From the NCBI RefSeq assembly GCF_003387075.1, contig NZ_QUMQ01000001.1:8246001-8310000 (forward strand): DNA of 64,000 bases. Reading direction: 5' to 3'. The translations under genes and the position numbers were made by a program. Source of the DNA: Asanoa ferruginea. GTDB taxonomy: Bacteria; Actinomycetota; Actinomycetes; Mycobacteriales; Micromonosporaceae. Below the pieces are notes generated by a model. The model was not told where the DNA came from, searched no databases, and worked only from the letters and a program-made list of their open reading frames with translations. Position 1 is the first letter of the stretch, and every line of letters starts with the position of its first letter. Shown piece after piece: positions 39,989 to 48,461 of the stretch.

Positions 39989-40873
39989 ATGCTCGACGAT
40001 CTGGATCCCGTGGTGCAGCGACTCGCGCTCCGAATGCGACTGCGCCGGCTTCGCATCGGAGCCGGCATGACGCAGCAGGTCGCCGCATCGAAAGTCGGCT
40101 GGCCCGTTTCGAAGCTTCTCAAGATCGAAGCTGGCGAACAGGCCATCGGGCTGCGCGACCTGCGCGCGCTGCTCCGCGTATACGACGTGAGAGATGGTCC
40201 CGAGCGTGACCACCTGGTGCGCGTCGCCGAGATCAGCCGGCAACCGGGTGGGGGCCCCTACGACGCTGTCCTGAGCCGAGAAGTCCAAATGCTCCGGAGG
40301 TACGAACGCTCGACGTCCGTCATCAGGCAGTTCGAGAACATGGTCGTCCCCGGCCTGCTGCAAACGGAGGAGTACGCCAGCGCGATCCTGAGACAGTTCG
40401 CCGCACCCACCGACTCGGCAAGAACGATCCAGCGACGCGTCGCGGCCCGGATGGCTCGCCAGACTCTGCTGGAACGCCGTGATCCGCCCAAGATGTTCTT
40501 CATTCTCGACGAGGCCGTCATCCAGAGATGGGTTGGCGCAGAAGGCGGCGATGGTCCGGGCGTGATGTGCCGGCAGCTCGCGCACCTCAAGGTTGTGGCC
40601 GCCCGTCCCGGGGTGACGGTGCAGGTCCTGCGATTCACCGCCGGCTCGCACGAGGGGATGAAGGGGCCCTTCACGATCCTCGAGTTCGCCGAGGCCGACA
40701 TCGGAGAGCTGCTGTATCTGGAGGGCGCCAAGGGCGACTACATCAGCCGGGAAGATCCCGCCGAGATCCGGCCGTACCTGGAGGCTTTCTGGGATCTTGA
40801 ACAGGCCGCAACCGGTGAGGATCAGCTCGACCTTGTCCTTGATCGAATAATCGACGAGATGCGGGCTTCATGA
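39989..40873 (+). CDS. Scr1-family helix-turn-helix regulator (second copy)
   Basis: A 294-residue protein with the same layout as the divergent regulator at 38590: a helix-turn-helix at about residues 17-70 (LRRLRIGAGMTQQVAASKVG) and a DUF5753/Scr1 region (FENMVVPGLLQTEEYASAIL, MFFILDEAVIQRWVGAEGGD, VLRFTAGSHEGMKGPFTILE). AGGAGGAGG stands 8 bases before ATG 39989, an unusually strong ribosome-binding site. It is flanked by two small membrane-protein genes on the same strand. The divergence from its neighbour shows an old duplication, not a recent one. Confidence 0.92.
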   Translation: MLDDLDPVVQRLALRMRLRRLRIGAGMTQQVAASKVGWPVSKLLKIEAGEQAIGLRDLRALLRVYDVRDGPERDHLVRVAEISRQPGGGPYDAVLSREVQMLRRYERSTSVIRQFENMVVPGLLQTEEYASAILRQFAAPTDSARTIQRRVAARMARQTLLERRDPPKMFFILDEAVIQRWVGAEGGDGPGVMCRQLAHLKVVAARPGVTVQVLRFTAGSHEGMKGPFTILEFAEADIGELLYLEGAKGDYISREDPAEIRPYLEAFWDLEQAATGEDQLDLVLDRIIDEMRAS

Positions 40874-40945
40874 GACGGGGACCGCGCACGGCATCGAGCC
40901 CGATCTTCGTCTGATCGACCGACGGACCCGATCTGGGAGGAGCCA

Positions 40946-41185
40946 ATGGGCCGCCGAACGCCTACCGCAGGTTCAGGCCGTGCAAGCGGCCATTCCGAAC
41001 GTCGGAGGACCGAGGCACTGCTGAGCTTGCGCGCGCTGGTACTTCTGTCCGTGTCTTCCGGCACCGGCCTGCTGGCCGGAGGGCTCTCGTACGCGGGCGG
41101 CCTCGAACCCGCCAGCGCGGCAGTCGCGGGCCTGAGCGCCTTTCTGGCCGCGTTGACCGCGCTGCACAAGCTCGTCGGCAGGTAG
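40946..41185 (+). CDS. Small membrane protein downstream of the Scr1 regulator
   Basis: 79 residues from ATG 40946, preceded by GGGAGGAG. A basic N-terminus (GRRTPTAGSGRASGHSERRR) is followed by two moderately hydrophobic segments, LLSLRALVLLSVSSGTGLLA and ASAAVAGLSAFLAALTALHK. No family is recognised. It lies 72 bp behind the regulator and converges on the methyltransferase gene with a 9-bp gap. It may belong to the same regulator module as the membrane protein at 39691. Confidence 0.65.
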   Translation: MGRRTPTAGSGRASGHSERRRTEALLSLRALVLLSVSSGTGLLAGGLSYAGGLEPASAAVAGLSAFLAALTALHKLVGR

Positions 41186-41194
41186 CCGATCGCG

Positions 41195-42025
41195 TCAGCG
41201 ACGGACGCCGGCAGCCACCCAGATCGTGAGCACGGCCAGGAACTCGCCCCGCTCCCCTGCGGCGGCGATCGCGGTGAACCACTGTTCCCGCAGGTCGTCG
41301 GGGATCATGCCGGCTTCCGGCGGGATGGCCGGGTCCATGACCGGCAGCACCACGGCGGCCGAGGCCGGGTCGAGGAACAGACAGGTCACCGGCGTAGCCG
41401 TCACGTCGTCGAGGCTGGCCCGCAGGAGGCGCCGCCGCAGGGTGCGGCCCATGTCGTTGTGGTGACCGGGCGCCACGTTGAGCATCCGCTCGCGCACGGC
41501 GGTCGCGAGGTTGGCCGGGACGCCGTCGAGCGCCGCCGATTCCCAGTCGGTGTCGACGAGACAGACCCGGCCGCCGCGGCGGGTGACCCGGGCGAGTTCG
41601 CGCACGGCGCGGTCCGGGTCGGGAACATGCTGGAGGACGCGCTCGCTGCGTACACCATCGAAGGTCTCCGCCGGGAACTCGAGATCCGTGACGCTGCCCT
41701 GCACAAAACGAATCGGCAGCTCCGGGGGCGTCAACGCACGCGCGGCCTGGAGCGTGCGGGCCGACGAGTCCATTGCCACGACCTCGCCCTGCTCACCGAC
41801 CGCGGCGGCAAGGGCGCGGGCCACCTCACCTGCGCCGGCACCGGCGTCGAGCAGCCGCTGGCCCGGCATGGGCTGAAGGGCGTCCCAGGCGGTGCGGCGT
41901 ACACGTTGGATCTCCGGGTGTTCGGCCATCCCGCGCAGCACGCCGAAGAGCAGTTCGAAGACGGGCTCCGGCAGCGCGTCGATGTCGCTGAACGCGCCGG
42001 CGTCGGGCGGTTCGGGCTCGGTCAT
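41195..42025 (-). CDS. Class I SAM-dependent methyltransferase
   Basis: A 276-residue methyltransferase of the methyltransf_11/25 type. SAM-binding motif I is LLDAGAGAGEVARALAAAVG at about residues 57-76, motif II VVAMDSSARTLQAAR, and the later motif FDGVRSERVLQHVPDPDRAV then LARVTRRGGRVCLVDTDWES. ATG 42025 follows GAGGGGGAT. The substrate cannot be assigned; the fold covers small-molecule O-, N- and C-methylation. It stands alone between the Scr1 module and the amylase gene. Confidence 0.9.
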   Translation of the reverse strand: MTEPEPPDAGAFSDIDALPEPVFELLFGVLRGMAEHPEIQRVRRTAWDALQPMPGQRLLDAGAGAGEVARALAAAVGEQGEVVAMDSSARTLQAARALTPPELPIRFVQGSVTDLEFPAETFDGVRSERVLQHVPDPDRAVRELARVTRRGGRVCLVDTDWESAALDGVPANLATAVRERMLNVAPGHHNDMGRTLRRRLLRASLDDVTATPVTCLFLDPASAAVVLPVMDPAIPPEAGMIPDDLREQWFTAIAAAGERGEFLAVLTIWVAAGVRR

Positions 42026-42361
42026 CGGTGCGATCCCCCTCGATCCGGGCACATTCGTGTCGGTTCGAGCAAACCACGCTCGCGTCGCCTCGTGGTGGCG
42101 GGACGCGGCAGCGGGCCGATGCGCTCCGGGCCCACGCGCCCGACACGGTGCGCTGGACCGTTTCCAGGAGGGACACCCTTCGTGGTGGCCCGATCTGGGG
42201 CGGCAGATCTGTCGAGTTGATCTCTGATCCAACAGATCCACCACCCCGGATCGCGCAGCTACCCGCGCTCCTGGCCCGCGAAGTCCCGGCTCGCCAGGCA
42301 TCGGCGCGTCAATGGGCGCAGACGGCCCGCGCTGCTTCGCGGTCTCGTTGGTCGCTTGCGT

Positions 42362-42399
42362 CACCCGGTCCTGGCGCGATGGCGCGCCGGGACCGGGTG
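42362..42399 (-). terminator. Terminator of the amylase gene
   Basis: Arms CACCCGGTCCTGGCGC and GCGCCGGGACCGGGTG pair over 16 bp with one G:U and a 6-base loop, starting 12 bp after the amylase stop. A T-run is lacking. The rest of the 385-base stretch 42026-42410 holds the methyltransferase ribosome-binding region and no gene that I can support. Confidence 0.65.
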
Positions 42400-42410
42400 G
42401 CGCGAGGTGA

Positions 42411-45206
42411 TCAGACGGCCGGCTTGCTGGTGTAGATGGTCGGGTCGCCCGCTATGAGCCAGATCTCGGGCGCGTTGATGGGCAGGAACGATCGGTCGCC
42501 ACCGGGCTCGCGGCTCGTCGGGACCGTGTCGCCGCTGGGCAGGTGCATGATGAAGTTGACCGGCTTGGTGTCGTCGACCAGCGGGATCGGGTAGTCGGCC
42601 CAGCCGTCGGTCACACCCGCACGCGGCCAGGGCTTGTCCCACGCGATCTGGGCCAGCACGTCAGGCGCGACCGCGTCGCCCCACATGTGCAGGCCCCAAC
42701 CCGCTGCCGCCGGGTCGCCGTAGTCGCCCGCCGGCCGGTAGTAGTGGACCGTCGCCGATGTCGCCGGTGGGCCGGCCGCACGCACGTTGCGCGCTGCGGA
42801 CGTGGCGCCCGGGCCGGCGAGGCCGCCGGGCAGCAGGACCGCCCGGTATTCGACCGGGGTGTTCGCCGCCAAGTTGAGCGGGGTCAGGTCGTCGAACACC
42901 GTGTAGGCCGGGGACGAGGAGTCGGTGCCGACCCGGGTCCACGCGCCGCCGGCGACGCGCCGCTCGATCGCGACCACGTTGGTCGCCCGCTCCGGGTCGA
43001 CGACCGCGCGCACCTCGACGGTGCCGCGGACGCCGCTGCCCTCGGTCGGTGCCTCGATGGTCACCAGCGGGGCCGGCACCGTCGCCGACCGCGCCGCCGA
43101 CTCGCGGGTGTGGCCCTTGTTGTCGAGCACGACCGCGCGGTAGCGGACCGAGGAGCCCGCGCGCTGGTCGCTCACGTCGTCGAAGACCTGGTAGGGCGCG
43201 TTGTCGTCAGTGCCGACCGGGCGCCACGGCCCACCGTTGTCGGACGCGTAGAAGGTGACCTCGTAGAACGACGAGCCGCCGACGTTGGCCGTCACCTGGA
43301 GCCGGCCGCGGGCGCCGGGCGCCGGGGCCGGCTGCGCGAGGGATACCGACGGCGCCGAGCGGGACCCGGCCACCTTGCCGTTGGCCTCGTAGACCACCGC
43401 GGACAGCGGCGGAACCGTCACCGTCAACCGGCCGTCGTTGCCCGCGCGCAGCGTTCGCGGACCGTCGCCGTAGACGCTCTTGAAGGTGTCGCGGCCGGAC
43501 GCGTAGGTCGGGACGGCGGCCGTCTGCGCGGTCTCGCTGTTGTTCAGCGCGACCAGGTATTCGCGCTGGTCGCGCCGGTCGATGCGGGAGAACGCGTAGA
43601 TGCCCGGGCCCTCACTCGCGTAGCGGTGCTGCTGGGCACCGTCGCGCAGCGCCGGGTTGCGCTTGGTCAGCGCCGCCAGCCCCTCGATCGACTCGTAGAG
43701 CGGGTGCGTCGTGACGTAGTTGTCCGTCGCGTGCGTCGCGTCGGTGCCGAGCAGGTCGTCGTCGAGGTAGTCGGGCACCCGGCTGGCGAACAGCGTCTGC
43801 CGGGCGTCCTGGTCGCCGCCGGGCCCGGTGAAGCCCTGCTCGTCGCCGTAGTAGATGACCGGGTTGCCGCGCGAGAGATACATCAGTTCGTGGGCGAGGC
43901 GGTCGCGGGACACCCACTCGGCGTCGGTCGCACCAGGGTTGTCGCCGCGAACGAAACCGCCGATGCGCCCCATGTCGTGGTTGCCGAGGAACGTCGGCAG
44001 CTCGTAGACGTTGGAGTCGGCGTCGGTATACCAGTCGTCGCCCGCGAAGAAGGTCTGCAGCGCGGCCGCCGGCTGCCCGCGCGAGGCGAAGTTGCGGGCC
44101 GCGTCCTGGAACGGGAAGTCGAGCACCGACTGCATCCGGTCGCGGGTGGTGAACTGCGACGTGAAGCTCTTCGTGGTGTCGAAGACCTCGCCGAACATGA
44201 AGAACTCGGGCTTGCCCTGGCGGTGGGCGTAGTCGAGGATCTCCGGACCGAACGTCTGCCAGAACTCGTCGTTGACGTGCTTCATCGTGTCGATCCGGAA
44301 ACCGTCGACACCGAAGTCACGGATCCAGGTCTTGTAGATGTCGATCATCCCGCGCACCACCCGCGGGTTCTCGGTGAACAGGTCGTCGAGGCCGAAGAAG
44401 TCGCCGTAGTAGGAGTTTTCTCCGACGAACGTCGTGTCGCCCCGGTTGTGGTAGAGCGTGACGTCGTTGAGCCACGCCGGCACCTTGAGGTTTTGCTCCG
44501 CGGGGTCGAGCACCGGCTTGTAGGGGAACGAGGTCGCCGGGTCGAGCGCCGGGAACGACGGCTGGCCGGCGAAATCGCGGTCGTCGAAAGTCGCGCCGGA
44601 CGCCGTCTTGTAGGGCGCCACGTCCTTGCTGACGTAGCCCTTGCGCGCGCCCTCCTCGTATCCGATGACGTCTGCGGTGTGGTTCGTGATGATGTCGAAG
44701 TAGACCTTCATGCCCTTGCTGTGTGCGGTGTCGATCAGGGCGCGCAGGTCGGCGTTGGTGCCGAGGTGGGGGTCGATCTGGGTGAAGTCGGTGATCCAGT
44801 AGCCGTGGTAGCCCGCCGACGGGCCGTCTTCGAGCTGGACCGCCTTGTTCTTGAAGCTGGGCGTCAGCCAGATCGAGGTGGTGCCCAGGCCCTTGATGTA
44901 GTCGATCTTCGAGCGCAGGCCCTTGAGGTCGCCGCCGTTGTAGAAACCCTTGCGGGTCGGGTCGAAGCCGGAGACCAGCGGATCTGAGCCGAGACCGCCC
45001 TGGTCATTTGCGGTGTCACCGTTGGCGAACCGGTCGGCCATCACGAAGTAGAAGTTTTCGTCGGTCACCGGCTCGCGCAGCGAGTGGCGCGCGGACAGAT
45101 CGTCGCCGCGGCCGCCGGCGATCGCGGGACTGGCTGGCAGGGCGGCCACGAGCACCAGCGCGGCGACCATGCCGAGCCCTCGCCGGATAGATCCAGATAT
45201 GGACAT
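42411..45206 (-). CDS. Secreted alpha-amylase/pullulanase-type GH13 enzyme
   Basis: A 931-residue exported glycoside hydrolase. Signal peptide: RRGLGMVAALVLVAALPASP then AIAGG. The GH13 barrel (about 45-490) shows region I DIITNHTADV, region II GFRIDTMKHV (nucleophile Asp), region III FGEVFD (acid Glu) and region IV FLGNHDMGR (Asp). An amylase C-terminal beta domain, two Ig-like/bacterial modules (about 600-790) and a C-terminal starch-binding pullulanase-type module (VHYYRPAGDYGDPAAAGWGL) follow. It should degrade extracellular starch or pullulan. ATG 45206 follows GAGGGGGGAAG. A LacI/MalR-like operator lies upstream. Confidence 0.95.
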   Translation of the reverse strand: MSISGSIRRGLGMVAALVLVAALPASPAIAGGRGDDLSARHSLREPVTDENFYFVMADRFANGDTANDQGGLGSDPLVSGFDPTRKGFYNGGDLKGLRSKIDYIKGLGTTSIWLTPSFKNKAVQLEDGPSAGYHGYWITDFTQIDPHLGTNADLRALIDTAHSKGMKVYFDIITNHTADVIGYEEGARKGYVSKDVAPYKTASGATFDDRDFAGQPSFPALDPATSFPYKPVLDPAEQNLKVPAWLNDVTLYHNRGDTTFVGENSYYGDFFGLDDLFTENPRVVRGMIDIYKTWIRDFGVDGFRIDTMKHVNDEFWQTFGPEILDYAHRQGKPEFFMFGEVFDTTKSFTSQFTTRDRMQSVLDFPFQDAARNFASRGQPAAALQTFFAGDDWYTDADSNVYELPTFLGNHDMGRIGGFVRGDNPGATDAEWVSRDRLAHELMYLSRGNPVIYYGDEQGFTGPGGDQDARQTLFASRVPDYLDDDLLGTDATHATDNYVTTHPLYESIEGLAALTKRNPALRDGAQQHRYASEGPGIYAFSRIDRRDQREYLVALNNSETAQTAAVPTYASGRDTFKSVYGDGPRTLRAGNDGRLTVTVPPLSAVVYEANGKVAGSRSAPSVSLAQPAPAPGARGRLQVTANVGGSSFYEVTFYASDNGGPWRPVGTDDNAPYQVFDDVSDQRAGSSVRYRAVVLDNKGHTRESAARSATVPAPLVTIEAPTEGSGVRGTVEVRAVVDPERATNVVAIERRVAGGAWTRVGTDSSSPAYTVFDDLTPLNLAANTPVEYRAVLLPGGLAGPGATSAARNVRAAGPPATSATVHYYRPAGDYGDPAAAGWGLHMWGDAVAPDVLAQIAWDKPWPRAGVTDGWADYPIPLVDDTKPVNFIMHLPSGDTVPTSREPGGDRSFLPINAPEIWLIAGDPTIYTSKPAV

Positions 45207-45257
45207 CTTCCCCCCTCGGACATCGACCGACGGGGACGTTACCGAAGGGCTACGACA

Positions 45258-45272
45258 TTGCAAGCGCGTGAA
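45258..45272. promoter_or_regulatory. LacI/MalR-like operator upstream of the amylase gene
   Basis: TTGCAAGCGCGTGAA is close to the perfect dyad TTGCAAGCGCTTGCAA used by LacI-family maltose and starch regulators. It is 52 bp upstream of the amylase start. No LacI gene is in the window, so the regulator would be encoded elsewhere. Confidence 0.5.
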
Positions 45273-45371
45273 TCAGAAGGACAATTCAGGGGTACGCGGG
45301 CACAAACGTCCTCAACAGACAACCGTTGGCAACGATTACACGGAAACGGTGGGGTCTCCTTCACAGGATCG

Positions 45372-45773
45372 TTACCTGACGGCCGGCCCGTGATGCCACG
45401 GCAACGCGACCGGCGACACCGGACGGCGCCCGGCCGCCAGATCCGCGAGCAGCCCGGCCAGCCCCAACGGGATGACGGTCTCCGCCGGCTCCCGCAACTC
45501 CGCCACCGTCCACCATCGATGCCCGGCGTGTGCCGCCACCTCGTGGTCCAGCATGCCGGCAGTGTCGGGCTCGAACGCGTCGACCCGCAGCGCGAAGAAG
45601 TGGTCGCGGAAGAAGCCCGCGGCGAAGCCGAGATCGGCAAATCCGCCGACCTGCGCGACCGGAGCGCCCAGGTCGGCCGGCGCGACCACGAGCCCGACCT
45701 CCTCGCGCACCTCACGCGCCGCCGCCTCGGCCAGCGACTCGCCGGCCTCGACGCCACCGCCGGGCTCGGTCAC
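45372..45773 (-). CDS. NUDIX hydrolase, probably 5'-truncated
   Basis: 133 residues from GTG 45773. The Nudix box is intact: GGGVEAGESLAEAAAREVRE then EVG (GX5EX7REUXEEXGU) at residues 6-27. It is followed by a normal C-terminal part (HFFALRVDAFE, HRWWTVAELREPAETVIPLG). However, family members have about 30-45 residues before this box. In-frame codons upstream read NFGEAPISWQP, a typical strand before the box, but a TAA stops the frame 14 codons upstream of them and no start codon precedes. The beginning of the gene therefore seems lost against the dinB promoter. It may be inactive. Confidence 0.7.
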   Translation of the reverse strand: MTEPGGGVEAGESLAEAAAREVREEVGLVVAPADLGAPVAQVGGFADLGFAAGFFRDHFFALRVDAFEPDTAGMLDHEVAAHAGHRWWTVAELREPAETVIPLGLAGLLADLAAGRRPVSPVALPWHHGPAVR

Positions 45774-45855
45774 CGGTTGCCAGGATATCGGCGCCTCGCC
45801 AAAATTCTGACCGCGTTATCGCCGCACGCTCTGGACAGGGCCTGAGCTGCCCATG

Positions 45856-45869
45856 CGAACATATGTTCG
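45856..45869. promoter_or_regulatory. SOS box (LexA site) at dinB
   Basis: CGAAC-ATAT-GTTCG is a perfect match to the actinobacterial LexA box pattern CGAAC-N4-GTTCG. It includes the ATG at 45863-45865, so LexA would cover the start codon; if the alternative GTG 45869 is used, the box ends on it. It implies DNA-damage induction of the polymerase. Confidence 0.88.
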
Positions 45870-47053
45870 TGTCAGAAGGGACCATCCTCCACGCCGACCT
45901 CGACGCGTTCTACGCGTCGGTCGAGCAACGCGACGATCCCAGCCTGCGGGGCCGTCCGGTGATCGTGGGCGGCGGCGTGGTCCTGGCGGCGAGCTATGAG
46001 GCAAAGGCTGCTGGCGTACGCACGGCGATGGGCGGCCACGCCGCGCGGCGGTTGTGCCCCGAGGCGATCGTGGTCGAGCCGCGGATGTCCGCCTACACGA
46101 GGGCGAGCCGGGCGGTCTTCGAGGTATTCCGGCAGACCACCCCGATGGTCGAGGGCCTCTCGATCGACGAAGCGTTCCTCGACGTCAGCGGGTTGCGGCG
46201 GATCGCCGGGCCACCGTCGGAGATCGCGGCCGGCCTGCGGCGGGCGGTGCGCGACCAGGTCGGGCTGCCGATCACGGTGGGCGTGGCGCGCACCAAGTTC
46301 CTGGCCAAGGTGGCGAGCGCTGTCGCCAAGCCCGACGGCCTGCTGGTCGTGCCGACCGACAAGGAGTTGCAGTTCCTGCATCCGTTGCCGGTCGAGCGGT
46401 TGTGGGGCGTCGGCCAGGTGACCGCCGCGAAGCTCCGCGACCGACGGATCTTCACGGTCGGCCAACTCGCCGGCCTCGGCGAGGCGACGCTGGTGTCGCT
46501 GCTCGGCCAGGGCGCCGGCCGGCACCTCGACGCGCTGGCGCACAACCGCGACCCACGCGCGGTGCAGACCGGCAAGCGGCGTGGCTCGATGGGCGCCCAG
46601 CGGGCCCTCGGCCGCGGGCCACGCACCCCAGCGGCGCTCGACGGCATGCTGGCCGGTTTGGTCGACCGGGTGGCTCGACGTATGCGCGGCGCCGGCCGCA
46701 CGGGCCGCACGGTTGTGCTGCGCCTGCGTTTCACCGATTTCACCCGGGCGACAAGGTCGCACACCCTGGCCCGCGCGACCTCACACACCCAGACGATCCT
46801 CGACGCCACGCGCCGGCTGCTGGCAGGCGCGCTGCCGATGATCGAGGAGCGCGGCATCACCCTGATCGGCATCTCGGTCGGCAACCTCGACGACCACTAC
46901 CTCCAACTCCCGCTTCCCTTCGTGGAGCAGGACGGGGTGGCCCTCGACGCGGCACTGGACGCGGTCCGCGACCGCTTCGGCTCCGCCGCGATCACCCGCG
47001 GGGTCCTGGTGGGGCACAACCCCGGTTTGGAGATGCCTATGCTCCCCGACTGA
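45863..47053 (+). CDS. dinB: DNA polymerase IV (Y family)
   Basis: A 396-residue translesion polymerase. Catalytic signatures: ILHADLDAFYASVEQRDDP (metal-binding Asp), RPVIVGGG, SYEAKAAGVRTAMGGHAARR, and SIDEAFLDVSG (Asp-Glu pair) at about residues 103-113. KFLAKVASAVAKPDGLLVV and the HhH region PVERLWGVGQVTAAKLR follow, then the little-finger domain. A C-terminal beta-clamp motif may be the QLPLPF stretch. ATG 45863 or GTG 45869 is the start, both inside or at the edge of an SOS box, which suggests a leaderless transcript. Performs error-prone bypass synthesis after DNA damage. Confidence 0.93.
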   Translation: MFVSEGTILHADLDAFYASVEQRDDPSLRGRPVIVGGGVVLAASYEAKAAGVRTAMGGHAARRLCPEAIVVEPRMSAYTRASRAVFEVFRQTTPMVEGLSIDEAFLDVSGLRRIAGPPSEIAAGLRRAVRDQVGLPITVGVARTKFLAKVASAVAKPDGLLVVPTDKELQFLHPLPVERLWGVGQVTAAKLRDRRIFTVGQLAGLGEATLVSLLGQGAGRHLDALAHNRDPRAVQTGKRRGSMGAQRALGRGPRTPAALDGMLAGLVDRVARRMRGAGRTGRTVVLRLRFTDFTRATRSHTLARATSHTQTILDATRRLLAGALPMIEERGITLIGISVGNLDDHYLQLPLPFVEQDGVALDAALDAVRDRFGSAAITRGVLVGHNPGLEMPMLPD

Positions 47054-47251
47054 CACCACGCCGCACCTGATTAGTGGCCGTCACCACTAGCTCAAAATTG
47101 TCCCATTTATGGCGAGCTGAAGGCGCGACAGCGTAGCGTTCCGTAAGTGCTCGGTGACGAGTTGGTGATCGTGCGGGGCGGAGACGGCCGCCACCACGGC
47201 GGACGGCGGGTCGGCACAGACCCGAGCCGCGAGCAGGGCTCCGCGGCAGAC

Positions 47252-47500
47252 CGCGACCACCGCGAACCGGAACAAACGGCCAGCCGCGACCGCCACGAAC
47301 CCGAATCAACGGCCAGCCGCGACCACCGCGAACCGGAACCAACCGCCACCCGCGACCGCCACGAACCCGAATCAACGGCCAGCCGCGACCACCGCGAACC
47401 GGAACCAACCGCCACCCGCGACCGCCACGAACCCGAATCAACGGCCAGCCGCGACCACCGTCAACCGGAAACAACGGCCAGCCGCGACCGCCACGACCCG
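47252..47500 (+). repeat. 33-bp minisatellite (seven and a half copies) before the PEP-mutase-family gene
   Basis: Units of 33 bp start at 47252, 47285, 47318, 47351, 47384, 47417 and 47450, with a partial unit at 47483. Two variants alternate, encoding RDHREPEPTAT and RDRHEPESTAS, so there is a 66-bp higher-order period. The frame is open from GTG 47147 through the repeats into the downstream enzyme, but other frames are open as well. The 522-base stretch 47054-47575 between dinB and the conserved enzyme start otherwise holds no gene that I can support. Confidence 0.9.
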
Positions 47501-47575
47501 ACCCCGCCGGCGCATCGCCAGCACCAGCACCCCAGCGGGGGCGAGGCCGCCCCGGAGCATGGGCATCCCAGTGCC

Positions 47576-48451
47576 GTGGATGGGGTGGACGTGGCTCCGG
47601 TGCCGCGGGCCATGTTGCGGGATGCGTTGGCTTCCGGGGATCTTGTGGTGGCGCCTGGGTGTTACGACGTGGTCGGGGCTCGGGTGTTGGAATCGGCGGG
47701 GATTGACGCCGCCTACCTGACGCCGTTCGGGTTTCAGGCTGCCGACGCGCCCTCGCCGCACGCCTCGCAGGATCCCTGGGAGCGTTACCTCGATCGGGCG
47801 CGGGAACTCGTCGACGCCGCCGGCCTCGCGATGATCGTCGACGGGCAGACGGGCCTGGAAGGTGACCGCAGCGCCGAGGAGCGGGCGGCCGATGCGTTCT
47901 CGGCGGGGGCGGCCGCGTTCGTGGTCGAGGATCGGCTCGGGTTCGGCAAGGATCGGCCGCTGCGGACGATGGTCGAGATGGGGCGGGAGATCGCCGTGGT
48001 CCGGCGGGAGCTCGGGCGCGAAACCACCGTGATCGTGCGGACCGACGCCGTGCGTGACTCGGTCGACGACGCGCGCAACCGGTGTGAGTCCTATCTGGAC
48101 GCTGGGGCCGATCTCGTGTTGCCGTTGATGACGCGCTACCTCAGCTATCCCGACTCGCCGGCCGATCGGGAGCGGCGGATGTCCGCTTATCAGTTTCTGG
48201 TCGACCGGGTTCCGGCCGGCCGGATCGTGGTGCACTCCCCTACCGGGCGGCACCTTCCGGTCGACGAGGCGCGGCGGATGGGGTTCGGGCTCTACCTGAT
48301 GTCGCAGTTGCTGATCGCCGCCTCGGTGACCGGGATGGCCCGCGAACTGGCCGCCGCGCTCACCGACGAACCCGGGCCGCTGCCGCTGCTCACACCCGTC
48401 GACCTGGCGACGCTCACCGGCGTCGACCGATGGCTCGAGAACCGATGGTGA
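47576..48451 (+). CDS. Isocitrate lyase/PEP mutase family protein
   Basis: 291 residues from GTG 47576, a TIM-barrel lyase or mutase of the ICL/PEP-mutase superfamily. Motifs: LRDALASGDLVVAPGCYDVV, AAYLTPFGFQAADAPS, AMIVDGQTGLEGD (Asp for Mg), AAAFVVEDRLGFGKDRPL and VIVRTDAVRDSVDDARNRCE. The KKCGH cysteine motif of true isocitrate lyases is absent, so a C-C or P-C lyase on another 2-oxo acid is more likely. The frame is open back to GTG 47147 and would add a repeat-rich 143-residue tail; I prefer the shorter form because the family starts here. It is followed 10 bp later by a DHDPS-family gene. Confidence 0.82.
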   Translation: MDGVDVAPVPRAMLRDALASGDLVVAPGCYDVVGARVLESAGIDAAYLTPFGFQAADAPSPHASQDPWERYLDRARELVDAAGLAMIVDGQTGLEGDRSAEERAADAFSAGAAAFVVEDRLGFGKDRPLRTMVEMGREIAVVRRELGRETTVIVRTDAVRDSVDDARNRCESYLDAGADLVLPLMTRYLSYPDSPADRERRMSAYQFLVDRVPAGRIVVHSPTGRHLPVDEARRMGFGLYLMSQLLIAASVTGMARELAAALTDEPGPLPLLTPVDLATLTGVDRWLENRW

Positions 48452-48461
48452 GAAGAGAGAC

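Noticed and set aside
42026-42361. A gene in the gap before the amylase terminator
   Set aside because: A frame of 136 codons is open on the plus strand, but it starts inside the ribosome-binding region of the divergent methyltransferase, has shadow-like composition and runs through the terminator.
42543-44987. An 814-codon plus-strand open frame
   Set aside because: Antisense of the secreted amylase gene; composition is Arg/Val/Gly-rich without recognisable domain, while the minus strand has all GH13 motifs and a signal peptide.
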